64,000 nucleotides of DNA from Meghimatium bilineatum (taxonomy: Eukaryota; Mollusca; Gastropoda; Stylommatophora; Philomycidae): assembly GCA_034231615.1 (NCBI GenBank), contig CM067299.1, forward strand, positions 17,574,498 through 17,638,497, in the 5' to 3' direction. How positions within the stretch are numbered: position 1 is the stretch's first letter; each line of letters starts with the position of its first letter. A program made the translations under genes and the position numbers. Below are positions 41,954 through 55,400 of this stretch, in pieces. The notes below the pieces were generated by a model. That model made no database searches and was not told the origin of the DNA. It saw only the letters and a list, made by a program, of their open reading frames with translations.

Positions 41954-44900
41954 CTGTTTAGAATACATAATAAAAACAGACCATTAATCATGTGTACTTC
42001 TTAAATTGAATAACTTATACTAATATTAATGACATATTACTATCCAATCAAGTTTCAGATTACTTCAATTGAATAACTTATAGCAATAGCAACTGTGATT
42101 CACATATCAGAAAATGTTTTCCATTATCAAAGATCAATGCATTTTCCCTGAGAAGGCTATATGATTGCTGATTGGTTAGTCAGTCTATAATGAAGAATGA
42201 GTTACTGCCTGCCAGATAAAGTTTATGCGCTTGTGACAGAAAAAGTTAATGAAATGAGTTAAATTCCATACCTTTTAAAGTAGTTATGTTTATGGTTTTC
42301 ACTGCTGTCGCTCACTGTGGATTTTATGTCATGTCTGTCAAGTGAAACAATTTTCTGCCTTCCTCAGTGTATATTCAATATATCTTCAATTTCTAGACAT
42401 GTTTTGTACACATTGTGTTGGCACACAGGATTCTGCCACATTCTCTTCTTCTCTTCTTCATCGTTCATTCTCAAACTCCCACTAGATCTCTCTTGTAGCA
42501 GGACAAAGGTCCTCCTCGATTTCCAGCAAGATTTTGCCAATGGTCCAACACACCCATCTTCTGTGCAACATTCTCATCTAAGCCTCTTCCTTTCTGATCT
42601 TTTCTTACTATTTAATATTTTAAAACCTTTCTCAAGCAGTTGTTCACAATGTAAAAAAACATCTTTATTCATTAGTTTTTTCTATTTCCATTTTCAATTT
42701 ATTATTTCCACTTATCAGCATTTTAGTATAGGTATGTTATGTTCCTTCAGGGCCATAGGCGGCGCATAGAGCAGAAACCATAGCTTTCCATTTCTGTCTG
42801 TGTGTTGCCAGGTCTTTCAATTGTTGCGTGTTTTTAGGTTCATTGACATGCCTTCTCTATTAATGGTTCTTCGTAGAGTTTCTCTAGGTCTCCCTCTTCT
42901 TCTTAATCCCAGTGGCACCCAATTTAGTGACTGATGGGGAATTCTTAGGCTATTCATTCTGAAAGTATCACCGATGTAAGTCCATCACCTTTGTCTAATG
43001 AAGGAAGATGTATGGGTTTGTTTGCTTTCCTCTCATATAGTATTGTTAGATTTAAAGTCACTCCACTTAACGTTCACAATGGTACATAGGCATTTATTTT
43101 CAAAGGTGTTTAGTCTCTTATCTGTGACTTTAAGTATAAGCAACATTATTGAAGTGATAGAAGAGATGATAGTCTGTCTCGCAAACCCAACTCGTCAAAC
43201 TAGATGATTCGAATGATGACTATTCACATTGTACTGGCGATATGATTGGTTGTATTGGTAACTCCTCAAAGTACAACCAATAGTTGAATAGCAATGTCTT
43301 GTACATGATACTCTTAAATTATTACTATTATTTATAAGTAATATTGTATGCCCGTGTATTGTTAGTGCCCAAAAGGGAAACAAGGAATAGCAACACTGAT
43401 ACCTGCCATGCATGTCATAAGTGGAGACTAAATGTTTTGGAGATGCAGTTGGATATCCCATTCCATAGAGAATTCAGTTGACCCAGATGTCACTGAAGAC
43501 AAATGTGTCAGGCCAAAAAGGCACAGATATTACAGCCAAGCTGTAAACCATGACATAACACATCTGGACTACATCCTACTAATACACAGGAGTTTGTATT
43601 TATACACAATAAATACAGAAGAAGAACTGACACTGTATTGTCTAGACCTTAAGTGTTATAACACTAACTTTTGTTGGATTGTTGCTGTCATCACTATTAG
43701 CTGAGTGTAACAAATGTCTAACAATTGTAATGCAGAATGTGTTCAAAGAAGTGAACAATACTTAATACAGAACACTAAATTATCAAACAACTGGATATCG
43801 TTATCAGTATCACAAGGAATTAGTTTATAAAGCATTCATCTTTAAGTGAATATAAGATAAAAACTACATGAAGACCATCATATGTAATATATTTTCTCAA
43901 TTTAAAAAGAGAAAGAGGAGTATATAGAATCAATTCTGATGTATGGAAGTGAATCTTGGACACTCAGCAGAACAGTGAAAAATTATGCATGTAGCAGAGA
44001 TATGGTTTTATAGAAGAATGTTAAGAACACCATGGACAGATAAAAAAACATAATGAAGATATCTTGAAAGAAGTTAATTCAAAAAGAGAGCTGATTATTC
44101 GCATCAGAAAGAGACATTCCACATTTTTTGGACACATTATGAGAAGAAGAACGATGGAACACATTGCAACAACAGGCAAGATGAAGAGCAAGAGAGGTAG
44201 GGGAAGACCAAGAGAGATGTTACTTGACAACCTAGCATTGTGACATGGGTAAACATCGGTATCAGAAAGTATTGAAAGCACACGAAATAAATGGTTGTGG
44301 AAAAGATATGATAGCCAACGCCACAAGACATGGAAGTAGAAGAAGTAGAAGAAGATACAAATTATAGCTATATTAAACTTACCCTCAAATTTACAGTTAT
44401 CACAAGTGCTGTAGCTACAACTAATCCAAGACTTTGAGTGTCTGTAACATCCTCGCCAGTAGTGTCCACACCCAGTATAAATGTTCCATAAGGTATAAAG
44501 AAGAGGACAAGGGAAGATATAACACCTTCAGCCACACTGTAGGAGAATAACTTCTTATTGAAGAGAAGATTCTGGACACCAGGTTCAAACAGCTTTGGAA
44601 ACCTCAAGCAGTGATCATCGTTCACATCCTGAGAAATATGTACAAAACAAATATGTACAAAAGAAATATGTACAAAACAAATATGTACAAAAGAAATATG
44701 AATTATGTAATATATGCCATATTTTATGATTTCCAATATTCAATGTTTTTTTTGGTTGCTTTTTTAAGTATCTGTTCTCAAATTCCAGCTGGATCTATCT
44801 TGTAGCAGGGCAATGGTTCTAAAATATTTCCAGATGGATGTAATCCAGACAAAGGAAATGCAGTGCGTTGCAGTTATATATACACCAATGGTCCAACACA

Positions 44901-46367
44901 TCCAAATTTGGTGATATCCAATGCCTTAAATATTAAACAGAAAATAATTTAAGAGAACAATTGATGAGATAGAATATATTTTTGAATTAGAATCAGCTCC
45001 AGTTAGGTTTCAGCACTGATTGAAGTATAATCAGCCCCAGTTAAGTTTTAGCAATGATTGAAGTATAATCAGCTCCAGTTAAGTTTTAGCAATGATTGAA
45101 GTATAATCAGCTCCAGTTAAGTTTTAGCAATGATTGAAGTATAATCAGCCCCAATTAAGTTTTAGCAATGATTGAAGTATAATCAGCTCCAGTTAGGTTT
45201 TTAGCAATGATTGAAGTATAATCAGCTCCAGTTAGGTTTTTAGCAATGATTGAAGTATAATCAGCTTCAGTTAGGTTTTTAGCAATGATTGAAGTATAAT
45301 CAGCTCCAGTTAAGTTTTAGCAATGATTGAAGTATAATCAGCCCCAGTTAAGTTTTAGCAATGATTGAAGTATAATCAGCTCCAGTTAAGTTTTAGCAAT
45401 GATTGAAGTATAATCAGCTCCAGTTAGGTTTTTAGCAATGATTGAAGTATAATCAGCTTCAGTTAGGTTTTTAGCAATGATTGAAGTATAATCAGCTCCA
45501 GTTACATTTTAGCAATGATTGAAGTATAATCAGCTCCAGTTAAGTTTTAGCAATGATTGAAGTATAATCAGCTCCAGTTATGTTTTAGCAATGATTGAAG
45601 TATAATCAGCTCCAGTTAAGTTTTAGCAATGATTGAAGTATAATCAGCTCCAGTTAAGTTTTAGCAATGATTGAAGTATAATCAGCTCCAGTTAAGTTTT
45701 AGCAATGATTGAAGTATAATCAGCCCCAGTTAAGTTTTAGCAATGATTGAAGTATAATCAGCTCCAGTTAAGTTTTAGCAATGATTGAAGTATAATCAGC
45801 TCCAGTTACATTTTAGCAATGATTGAAGTATAATCAGCTTCAGTTAGGTTTTTAGCAATGATTGAAGTATAAGATATTTGAACTGGGAAGTTTGTTTGAA
45901 AGACTGATCCAGCAAAATATAACATTTTTATATTTGTTTTGACTTTTAAAACACTTCTATTTGGTGCTACAAAACAGTTGTTAAAATATAAAATATTTAA
46001 ACAATGTGGAGTAGATCAGCCAATGATGTAGACAATTTTGACCTTATACAAACTCAAGCAGTGAACACAATACTCAAAGAAAAAGTAATAGACTCAGTAC
46101 TAATCAGACAAGGAGTGAGACATGGATGAAGTAAACAATGAATGAATATGTCACCAAATTTTCAGATGACTAAGCAATCACAGGTTCGAATCCGGCTTGT
46201 GTCATCTTGTGTACAAGGTGGATTTTTTCGGAGATTCCTGTGGATTATCGCTTGAAGATATGGAGTTACGTGCTATGAGTGATACTCTCGGCAGGCGGCG
46301 TGCCACTTTTTGCGAGGGACAGAGTACATATGGGAAACCGAGTACAGTGAAGTCAATCCTCTACAAC

Positions 46368-46409
<42 letters not shown>

Positions 46410-49400
46410 GACAATATCTCAAAATATGTTGTTTACCAAGATCAGTGACATAACCAATGTATATATTGATCTTGAAAATAAAGATATCAGCAAGCATTAC
46501 TCTTTTTGTTTTTCCTCTCTCTTTCTTCCTGGCTATTCTAAAGTTGTTGTGTTGTTCTTTATACCATCTCTTCTCATCATGTACTAACATACAAATGTGA
46601 TAACATCAATGATAATGTATTTTTGTCACTGATTACTAGTATAATTAATAAATAGTAAAAATACCAAATGTAAAATACTGTCAATGAAAAATAAACCCCA
46701 AAAAATACAGAAAGGGACAAGAAAGTACTATTTCCACTTTGCAGTCCAATAGGGACCTTTGTCAAGAAACAGTCACAACTAGAATTTTTAAAATGATAAA
46801 TCAATACAATTGAATGGTCCCACCACATCATTCCATTGTATTTGAAGAGAAAAGCATCTCCTTATACAATGCTTTAATATTTACTAATTGTCCACAATTC
46901 ACAGTTATAGTGATAAAATTGGTTCAATAAAGCATTGATGGAAACAGTTTCTCGCTTATAGCAACAAGGAAGCATTAGGCTGTATATTTTCAATCTTTTG
47001 AAAGGCCATCTTTCTGATGATGCTTTTAATTTCAGAAATGCATTTCCCATTAGATGTTATCAGTTCATGTATCAAAATTGATAAGACTTGCTTCAATATG
47101 GGGGTTCTTCACCTTAATATTGTTTCAATACAGAATTATTTACTGTAATATTGCATTTTATCAAATTCTGAGGTAAACTGTGGGCCGGTGATTTTTTTTT
47201 TTCATTATTGAACAATGGATAGATAAGCAATAAATTTTTAGCCATCATTTGCAAAGACATAAATGCAAATGTCTTTTTCTCCTATATTGTATTTGTGGCA
47301 AAAATTATACTTAAACCTGTTGTTACCAGTACCCAACCAGACGAGTGATTACTTGATCACATCTTGAAAGATGTTGGTATGGATCTTTCGTAACATCTTT
47401 ATCTCTGTAGCATGGGTGTCTTTATCACATTTTGATTCTTTGTTCCTTCGTTACCAATAATATTGCAGTTTGAATGTGCCAGTGTTGGATCTCATAATAT
47501 TATGTGTTCTAGCTCCTGAAGGTGTTCCTCCTTCGCAAGCGAAGATGAACATGACATTCAGAAGGGCCAAGACTGGTTTGATTATTTGTGAATTCTCAGA
47601 TGACTGATGAGTCCATTCAGACTTTGAAAGACTTGCTGCAGTTGTGAGCAGGAATGTGGTAGGTCTTGAGAAGAGAAAAAAGTCTGATTTCTATTTTCGT
47701 TTCTATCCCTTTTGAATCATCTGTATTGTTTTATCCTGTTCAAAACATTTAATAATCCTGCAATGCTTGAGAAAAGTCTTCAAGTAGTCCCTGAAGCATT
47801 TCTTATACTTAGGTAAAACACAGGTTTATATATCGTTTCAATGGGACACGACAAACTATAGCTAAAACTAGTAGGTAATGATGGGCAATGATGAGCACAC
47901 AAGAAATCATAAAAATTACAATACACAAATCACATTCAACGTTTCAACCAAAAGGTCTTTATCAAGACACAAACAAAACATCAAAAGACGACGAATGGAA
48001 AAATTATCATCCAACGGAAATATGGAAATGATATGCCGGAAGGTCAGAAAGAACATAAAAAAACATAAATATATGTGGAAACAAAAATTTGGTCCATCAA
48101 CTTAGCTGATCGAATATTCCCAAGACAAGAACACATTGTACAAGGAGACAAATGATCCTTAGACAAAAATGTGGTCCATCCACTTACCTGATCAAATATT
48201 CCCAATACAAGTACAGGCAGGGATGTATAAAATACATTGTACAAGGAGATGAAAAACGGATCAAACAGGGTCTGAAAAATAAAACTCATTAGTGTAAAAA
48301 AAAAAATCAAGTAAATGCATTCAAATTTAGTACCAAAGTTTAACAATGCAACAAAGCTTTATTTCTTCTTTTTCTGCATTCACTCTCAAACTCTTTCAGT
48401 TAGTACAATGTAGCCTGGAAAATGAGATGAACTGTGTCAGAGTTTACAGCTTGGCTGTGATTTCTACACCTTTCGGCATGACACCTCCAACTTTGGCTTC
48501 CCATTTTTTCTGTTTTTCTGACTGAATAGAATGAGGTAACCAAACCTCCATAATTACCTCTTGTAATATGCATGGCAGGATATGATCTTGCTATTCTCAC
48601 TCTGTTTTGATCTTTAGCAATATCCATGCAAAAGATTCCATAATATTGACATATTGGTATTATTATGTAGCATTACAATAGCAATTTCAAAATTAGAGCA
48701 AATGAAAAATCTTTGGCAAGGCATTAGCTGTAAATCTAAGTTACATCTAATTAGAGCAAGCATATCTCCAGTAGTAATTTATGGTTGTGAAACATGGATA
48801 CTTAATATATCAGTTGCAAAGAGAATTGCTACCTTCGAAAACGATGCTACAGAAGGACTTTGAGCATACCATGAATATTGAAAAAAAAGACGACTCAAGA
48901 AGTGATAAGAACATTAAATGTCAGAGAGGATTAGCCACTAAACAACATAACAAAAAAGCTGAGATTTTTTGGCCACATAAAAAGACATAACATCATAGAA
49001 AAATTAATAATGGAAGGTGTTGCTGCTGGTAACAAATGCAAATGTTGCCTAATACAACGATAGAGAAGAGATATCTTAGATCACTAACATGATCTTGAAT
49101 TCAGCAAGTCAACCTTCACAGAATATTGAGGAGATCAGAACATCTATAAAGAAAGACTAGGCACAACTTCTGAGTATCTCTCTTAATCCACCTCCAGAAC
49201 TCTTCAACATTGAGAAAACTGACAAGACCTTGGGTTCATCTCCTCTATTGCACATGCTTAACCTCAAACTAAACCATGAGTTCCCAAAGTGGTCTATATG
49301 AACCCCTAAGGGTCAATTTTGACTAGCAGGGGGATCTATGTCAGCGAGTATAACAATTTGGGGGGGGGGGGATGAAATGTACTATTTTTAATAAAGGTAT

Positions 49401-52400
49401 GAATAAAAATAGTACATTTCTTCTTTTTTTACAATTGTCCACTCCATAAAACCCGATCAAAGTGAGCAGCACTGTGTCAGCTGTCAAAAACACATTTGAT
49501 GTTAATGTTTAGGAAAATTCAAATTAGGCAATCTATAGAAAACAAAAAAATCGACAAGGGGTACATAGGCCAAAAAAAGTTTGGGATTCATTAAATTAGA
49601 CCCACCTTTACAAAAGTAAACCTAGACTTATTTAAGCAAGATTTTTCTCATAATCATCATGTGACATATTCTTTCCAGAACGTTGTCTTCCTTATGGATT
49701 CTATGAACACTCAGCGATTGTGGGAGAGTTGACCTGCCACAGCTAGAGATATGTTTAAGCAATCCGATATATGACTACACCATCGTCATTTTGTGCGTCC
49801 TCTTCCCCTGTTGCTATTAACTCTGCCTTCAGCTATTAAGATTTTTCTATATTCCTTTATTCCACAATCTGGGTTACAACAACTATTTGTACATGAACTA
49901 TTTATACTCCACGAAGATTGATTTTTCAGAAACACAGGCTGCAGATTATGATTATTTAATTAAACATCAATATGTTTGGATACTTTCATGTGACAATAAA
50001 AGTTTTATTGAGCAGTTCTGATACACTGAATGCAAACAGAACTCGCACATGCATGCAAGACACCCACACACATTCCCATCTGTGCACACACACATTCCCA
50101 TCTGTGCGCACACACACATTCCCATCTGTGCACACACACATTCCCATCTGTGCATACACATAAGTCTAGTCAAATCTGATACGGCATGCATGAAGAGAAA
50201 CTTTTGTTTATAATATTGCATATTCTACACTCAAGATGGTCTGTTTGTGTTGGTGAAAGTGTGGTGGTGGTGAAAAAAAAGATTGAGGGATTGAAACCCC
50301 CCCCCCCCCCCACCCCACTTCCAGCATTATAGGGAACCTTACTTTGAAACTAACAAACCATTCATTCATTCATTCATTTTCCTTTTGCGCTGAAGTTAGC
50401 GCATAGGGTAGAGGTCAGATCTCTCCAATTCTGTCTGTTTAAAGCTATTCTGTGCAGTTCTTGAATAGTATGAATATTGGTTGTTTTACTTTCTCTAAGT
50501 ATTGTTCTTCTGAGTGTTTCTTTTGGTCTACCCCTTGCTCTTTTGCCTGTAGGTATCCATTCAAGAGATTGGTGGTGTATTCTGTTGGTGTCTGCGCGTA
50601 GGACATGCCCGATGTAGGACCAACGGCGTTTTCTGATAACATCTGTGATGAAATTTTGATCTGTCTCCTCTGATTTTATCATTTGATTTGAATTCACTCC
50701 AATGGGTGCTAGTTATCCTACGAAGACATTTGTTCTCGAAACTCAGTAATTTCTTTTCTGAAGATAAAGAGCTTTTCCACCTCTCACATCTATATGATAG
50801 TACAGGAATAACACAGGAATTGAATAAGCGCATTTTCATGCGTGTGCTGATTGACTTTGACTTCCAGATATTAGACAGTCTGTTAAATGCACTTGATGCT
50901 AGGGCAATGCGAGTTGTAATTTCTGGCATGACATGACCGTCGAGTGTTAATTTGCTTCCTAGATAGGAGAATTTCTGTACTTTTTCAAGTTGTTGTCCAT
51001 TTAAAGTAGGTGAATTGGTGAAGTCCATAATTTTTGTTTTTGATGAATTGATTTGGAGACCTATTTGTCCTGCAATGAGTTTTAATCTATCAGTTTTTGT
51101 TTGTGCATCTTGATGGTTTTCACTCAATAGTGCAAGATCATAGACAAAATCCAGGTCTTCTAATGTTGTTTTATTTATCCACTTGATTCCTAAATTTGAG
51201 TTGGATGTGCTTTTTCTCATAGCCCAGTCAATTGCGATATTGAATAGTAATGGTGACATTGGGCAGCCTTGTTTAACACCAGTAATCACAGGGAACCATT
51301 CTGAAATGCCTTTAACAAACCATAAGGTAAACAATTTCACCCTTTAGTGATTTCCCCCCAAAAAGTTGTCAAAAATCCAACAAGAAACAAAACAGAGTAA
51401 CCAACCTTTTTCAAGAAAATCCCCTTATCCTCTTCATCCTCCCCAACCAATGTCATCCCGACCAATAAAGGTGGCCCTGCCTACATATCAATTTTATGTT
51501 AACTGCCCCTACATTTATTAAGCACACATATGTTCAATTAGAATAAATAAACAAGCACAAAGACATTATAAAGTATACACAGTTGCTATTTGTCTACCTG
51601 GGCAGAAAATCCACAGAAGAATGCAAACCAGAAGTGACATAATGTGAAGGCAAAATTTTTGTAAAAGAAGTATTTTAAGAACTTGCACATCCTCAAGTAT
51701 GACCAGCGTCCATGGACTAGAAGAAGGCGTTCCAAGTATCTGAACTGTGCTACGGAATAGTCACTTGCCAGAACGGCTTGCATGCCTTCTTGACCACTTA
51801 TGCCTATGCCTATATGAGCCACTGAAAAAATAATGTACTCAGATTATGAAGCAGTTAAATTATCTGGAATATGCTTCCCACAAAACAAGTCATAAATATT
51901 ACGAAAGTGATTTTCACATATTTTCATAGTATCAATATTTTTATGTTATCCCGTATTTGTTGTTCCCAAAATTCTTGCCAGTTGTCACAATATATTTTTG
52001 TTTTAGTAGTAGTAGGCAACTTTCCGTCTTTCCAGACAATAGTATTATTGCTGTGCTATAAGAAATATAATCTACAATCCGTGGCAATGATGGATGTGAC
52101 TCACAAGACCAGTCTGATCTGCAAACAGTATTACATAGTATGTACAAGGAATCACAGGCCCACTAGTACCATCATGTGCTGTGATTTCTTAGAAGTGCAG
52201 TCTTGACTGGCTTCTCAAAACTATCCAAAAAAATGCATGCTAACATATTTTTAACATATAAAATGATACAATGATTTATAAAGATTAATCATGGAGAGAA
52301 AAGTTCCAGGAAAGGTAACAAGAGCAAACCAAAACTGCGACAGACACAGGATATCGAAGACCTGAACATAACTGGAAAGATTGCACAGAATCAAAAAGGC

Positions 52401-55400
52401 TACAAAGTGGCAGTGAGACCAATGTTCTCTAAACGACATGTCACATGGATGACGATCGCAAATGGCAGCTGTTTAGTCATCTCTCCTGGCGCATATAGGT
52501 TGCCCATGTTTCACTGCCACAGAGGAGTATGCTGACAACATCCTGGTAAACAAGGAATTATATTTTTGTTTTATGCTGTATTCCATATAGCATATGTTCT
52601 CAAGGTGACGAAAAGCAGCACTACAAGGAAAACACTTTTAGATTGGTGACCAGCATGCAGTATGGACATATGTTATAAACATATTGCAACATATGGCTGG
52701 TCTATTAGTGATATGGCTATGGACGTCCACCGTTCAGTGGGATTGGTAAAACACTGAACATATTAGTTACCGCTGTAAAAGTTGGATGTGTCAGACCATT
52801 GGCGCAAATAAAACAATACAATGAATCTCCAATCTTTGAACTACATCTTGCTGGAAATCTAGGACCATTGCCCTATTTCAAGACATATCCAGCGGAATTT
52901 TTAGAATGGAAGCAAAACAAACAATATTAGTTCAATATTTTTCAGTTTGGTACTTAATGAGTTTATATTCATATTTAAGTCTCCCTAGTGTCTATAAATA
53001 TCCTTTCCAAATTTCCAATTAGAGACAGCACCTACTTTTGATCATGCTAACATCATTGGCTCCATCCCCTATAGCAAGTGTAATGGATTTCTTGTGTCGT
53101 TTGACAAGATCAACCACTAAGGCTTTTTGTAGAGGTGTAACCCTGCAGCAGATGACAGCTTTGCACTTACAGCCTAGATTCAGCAATACCATTTCTAGTT
53201 CTGGTTTAAGAGCTTGAGCCTGGTTCAAAGAAATTTGGATAAGAATATGTTAAATTACAAACACAATTTTATTTATCTCTTTTCAATTAACAGGAACAAA
53301 TTTCAGAATGTAATATTTTTTTTTTGAAATTTTTTTCAAAATATATTATACAAATAAAATGTTACCCATAAATACAATAAAAATAATATACAAAATTGTC
53401 CAATAGCTGTTTTATGTAAAGTTAATACAAGATGATATCGTATCCATTTTATATTTGCTCTACATTGAACTTGATAAAACTATTATTTCACCCTTTTTTT
53501 TAGTTGTGCTTATTTTCATTATGTACCACATGGTAGATAGTTATACTGAAACTCATTCAACTCATAAATACAAGAGCATTGTGGTTGCAAGATCAAAATA
53601 ACTTTGTCAGTAAGTGGTTTCAATAATCTAGAGTTTGAAGAAATCATATTAATCCAGTGAAATCAATCACAAGGTTATCATAAACTCAGCAAATAAACTC
53701 ACAAACTATTCAATGAATCATAGTTCTCAAAATCTCACACCACACTAAAATTCTCCATTTCTAAGCGTTCAAAAAGACTTATGATCAAGTGCCATGCAGA
53801 GTGGCATAGGCAATCATAGATCTCCACACCCATCTCCAGCATCTTAAATCAGGATCATTTCTACCGTTATGCCATGCCACAATACTGAACTGTCTAATAT
53901 TTTCTCACTCTCGAAGTTCTCTGTCTTTTTCCTTTAATCTTGTCTTTTGTTCCGATGTTCTTTAAAACCTCATAGCTTGGCCAAAAAATATGGACACTGA
54001 TGATGATGAAATAATCCCTTTAGCTGTGAACAGTAGAATTTGACAGCAAATGTCTATAAGACAAAAGCATAGATTCCTCTCAGCTGTGTAACTGAGGTGA
54101 CACCCAAACTCATGTACGGCTGCCTCAATGACATGGCTACATAAGGGAGGTTTAAGGATGCATATTTAGCCATCGAAGGCAGGCATTCCAGTGTACTAGT
54201 ATATCAGGAGTATCACATCCTGCCAGGCACACATAATGCCCTTTTGGATCAACTATCTTATTCTCCTATTGGATTTGTTGATCTATCTGCAGTAATGTCA
54301 TATTTAGCATTCTGTCACCTAGGAGTCTGCAACAATAAGAAAACAGTTGCAATATCTGCTGGTCTGCATCTCTTTGTCATGCATGGGGATTATTTAATAG
54401 AAAACAAAACTAAAAAATTCAGACAAGCTGTGACGATTATTTTTTCAGAAGTGACATTGTCAGCCTATCCATAACCTTCCTTAGTCGACTCCTACGACAT
54501 GACTGGAAAGCAGACAGTAATCCTATTCTTTGCACCCTGAACACAGCTCTGGTTGCCACACAAGCAATAAGGACATAGAAAATACATTAAAAATAATCAT
54601 GGGAGAATTGTGCCAAGAAATTCTGAATGGATACTTTGAAAAGAACAGACTAGTTGTTACATTTCTTTAGTTATAAAATGAAAAAAACATACCAAACTGT
54701 GCCCATTGATGACTAAAGCAAATTCTCCAAACTCCTCCTCTGGAGATGCTACATTCCCATTACCAACTGCATGAGAGTTCTCCATTTTTGCAGAACCATT
54801 ACGGAAGGCAACATCTGATCCTACTCTATTCTTACTGTTATTGGCAGCATCAATATCCTCTAAAGCTTTCCTCATTTGATTTTCAACATCCTCTAGTGTT
54901 TCTGCATCAATGATGAAAGGTTCCTCCATTTCATCTGTTAGCAGCCGACAGGAATACCCAATATTGATGGCAGTCTCTGAAATGAAATCAGTTTTTCAAA
55001 GTTATAAATATGTCTTCTTTAAGATGTTCTCTTTAATCTGTTTGCACAAATTTACAACAAGAAGCTTATGATAAGTGTAAATAATGATGTCACAGTTGTA
55101 TGAGGCCTATTGGAGACACCCACACAAAAAGTCGATTATGTTAATACACTAATGATAGCATTTCAGCGATCATAATTTTACTCTACGGTATCCACCTTCT
55201 CTTCAAAACTTCCCATATTTGTAAGCAGAAATCTGCCCATGTGTTGCCGGGGCCTGAAAGGGGAGCAAAGAATAGCAACACTGTTTACCTTCCACACATG
55301 TCGTAAAAGGTGACTAAGGAGGTTATTGGATGGAGTTGGCTGTCCCATCCCAAATAGGGTCAGTGACCCAAAGCCATGCTGGAGTCGGATGTGTCAGGCC

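Noticed and set aside
50561-51340. 259-codon open frame as a host gene
   Set aside because: It contains RT blocks ([13 protein letters not shown]) and lies between perfect target duplications, so it is a LINE.
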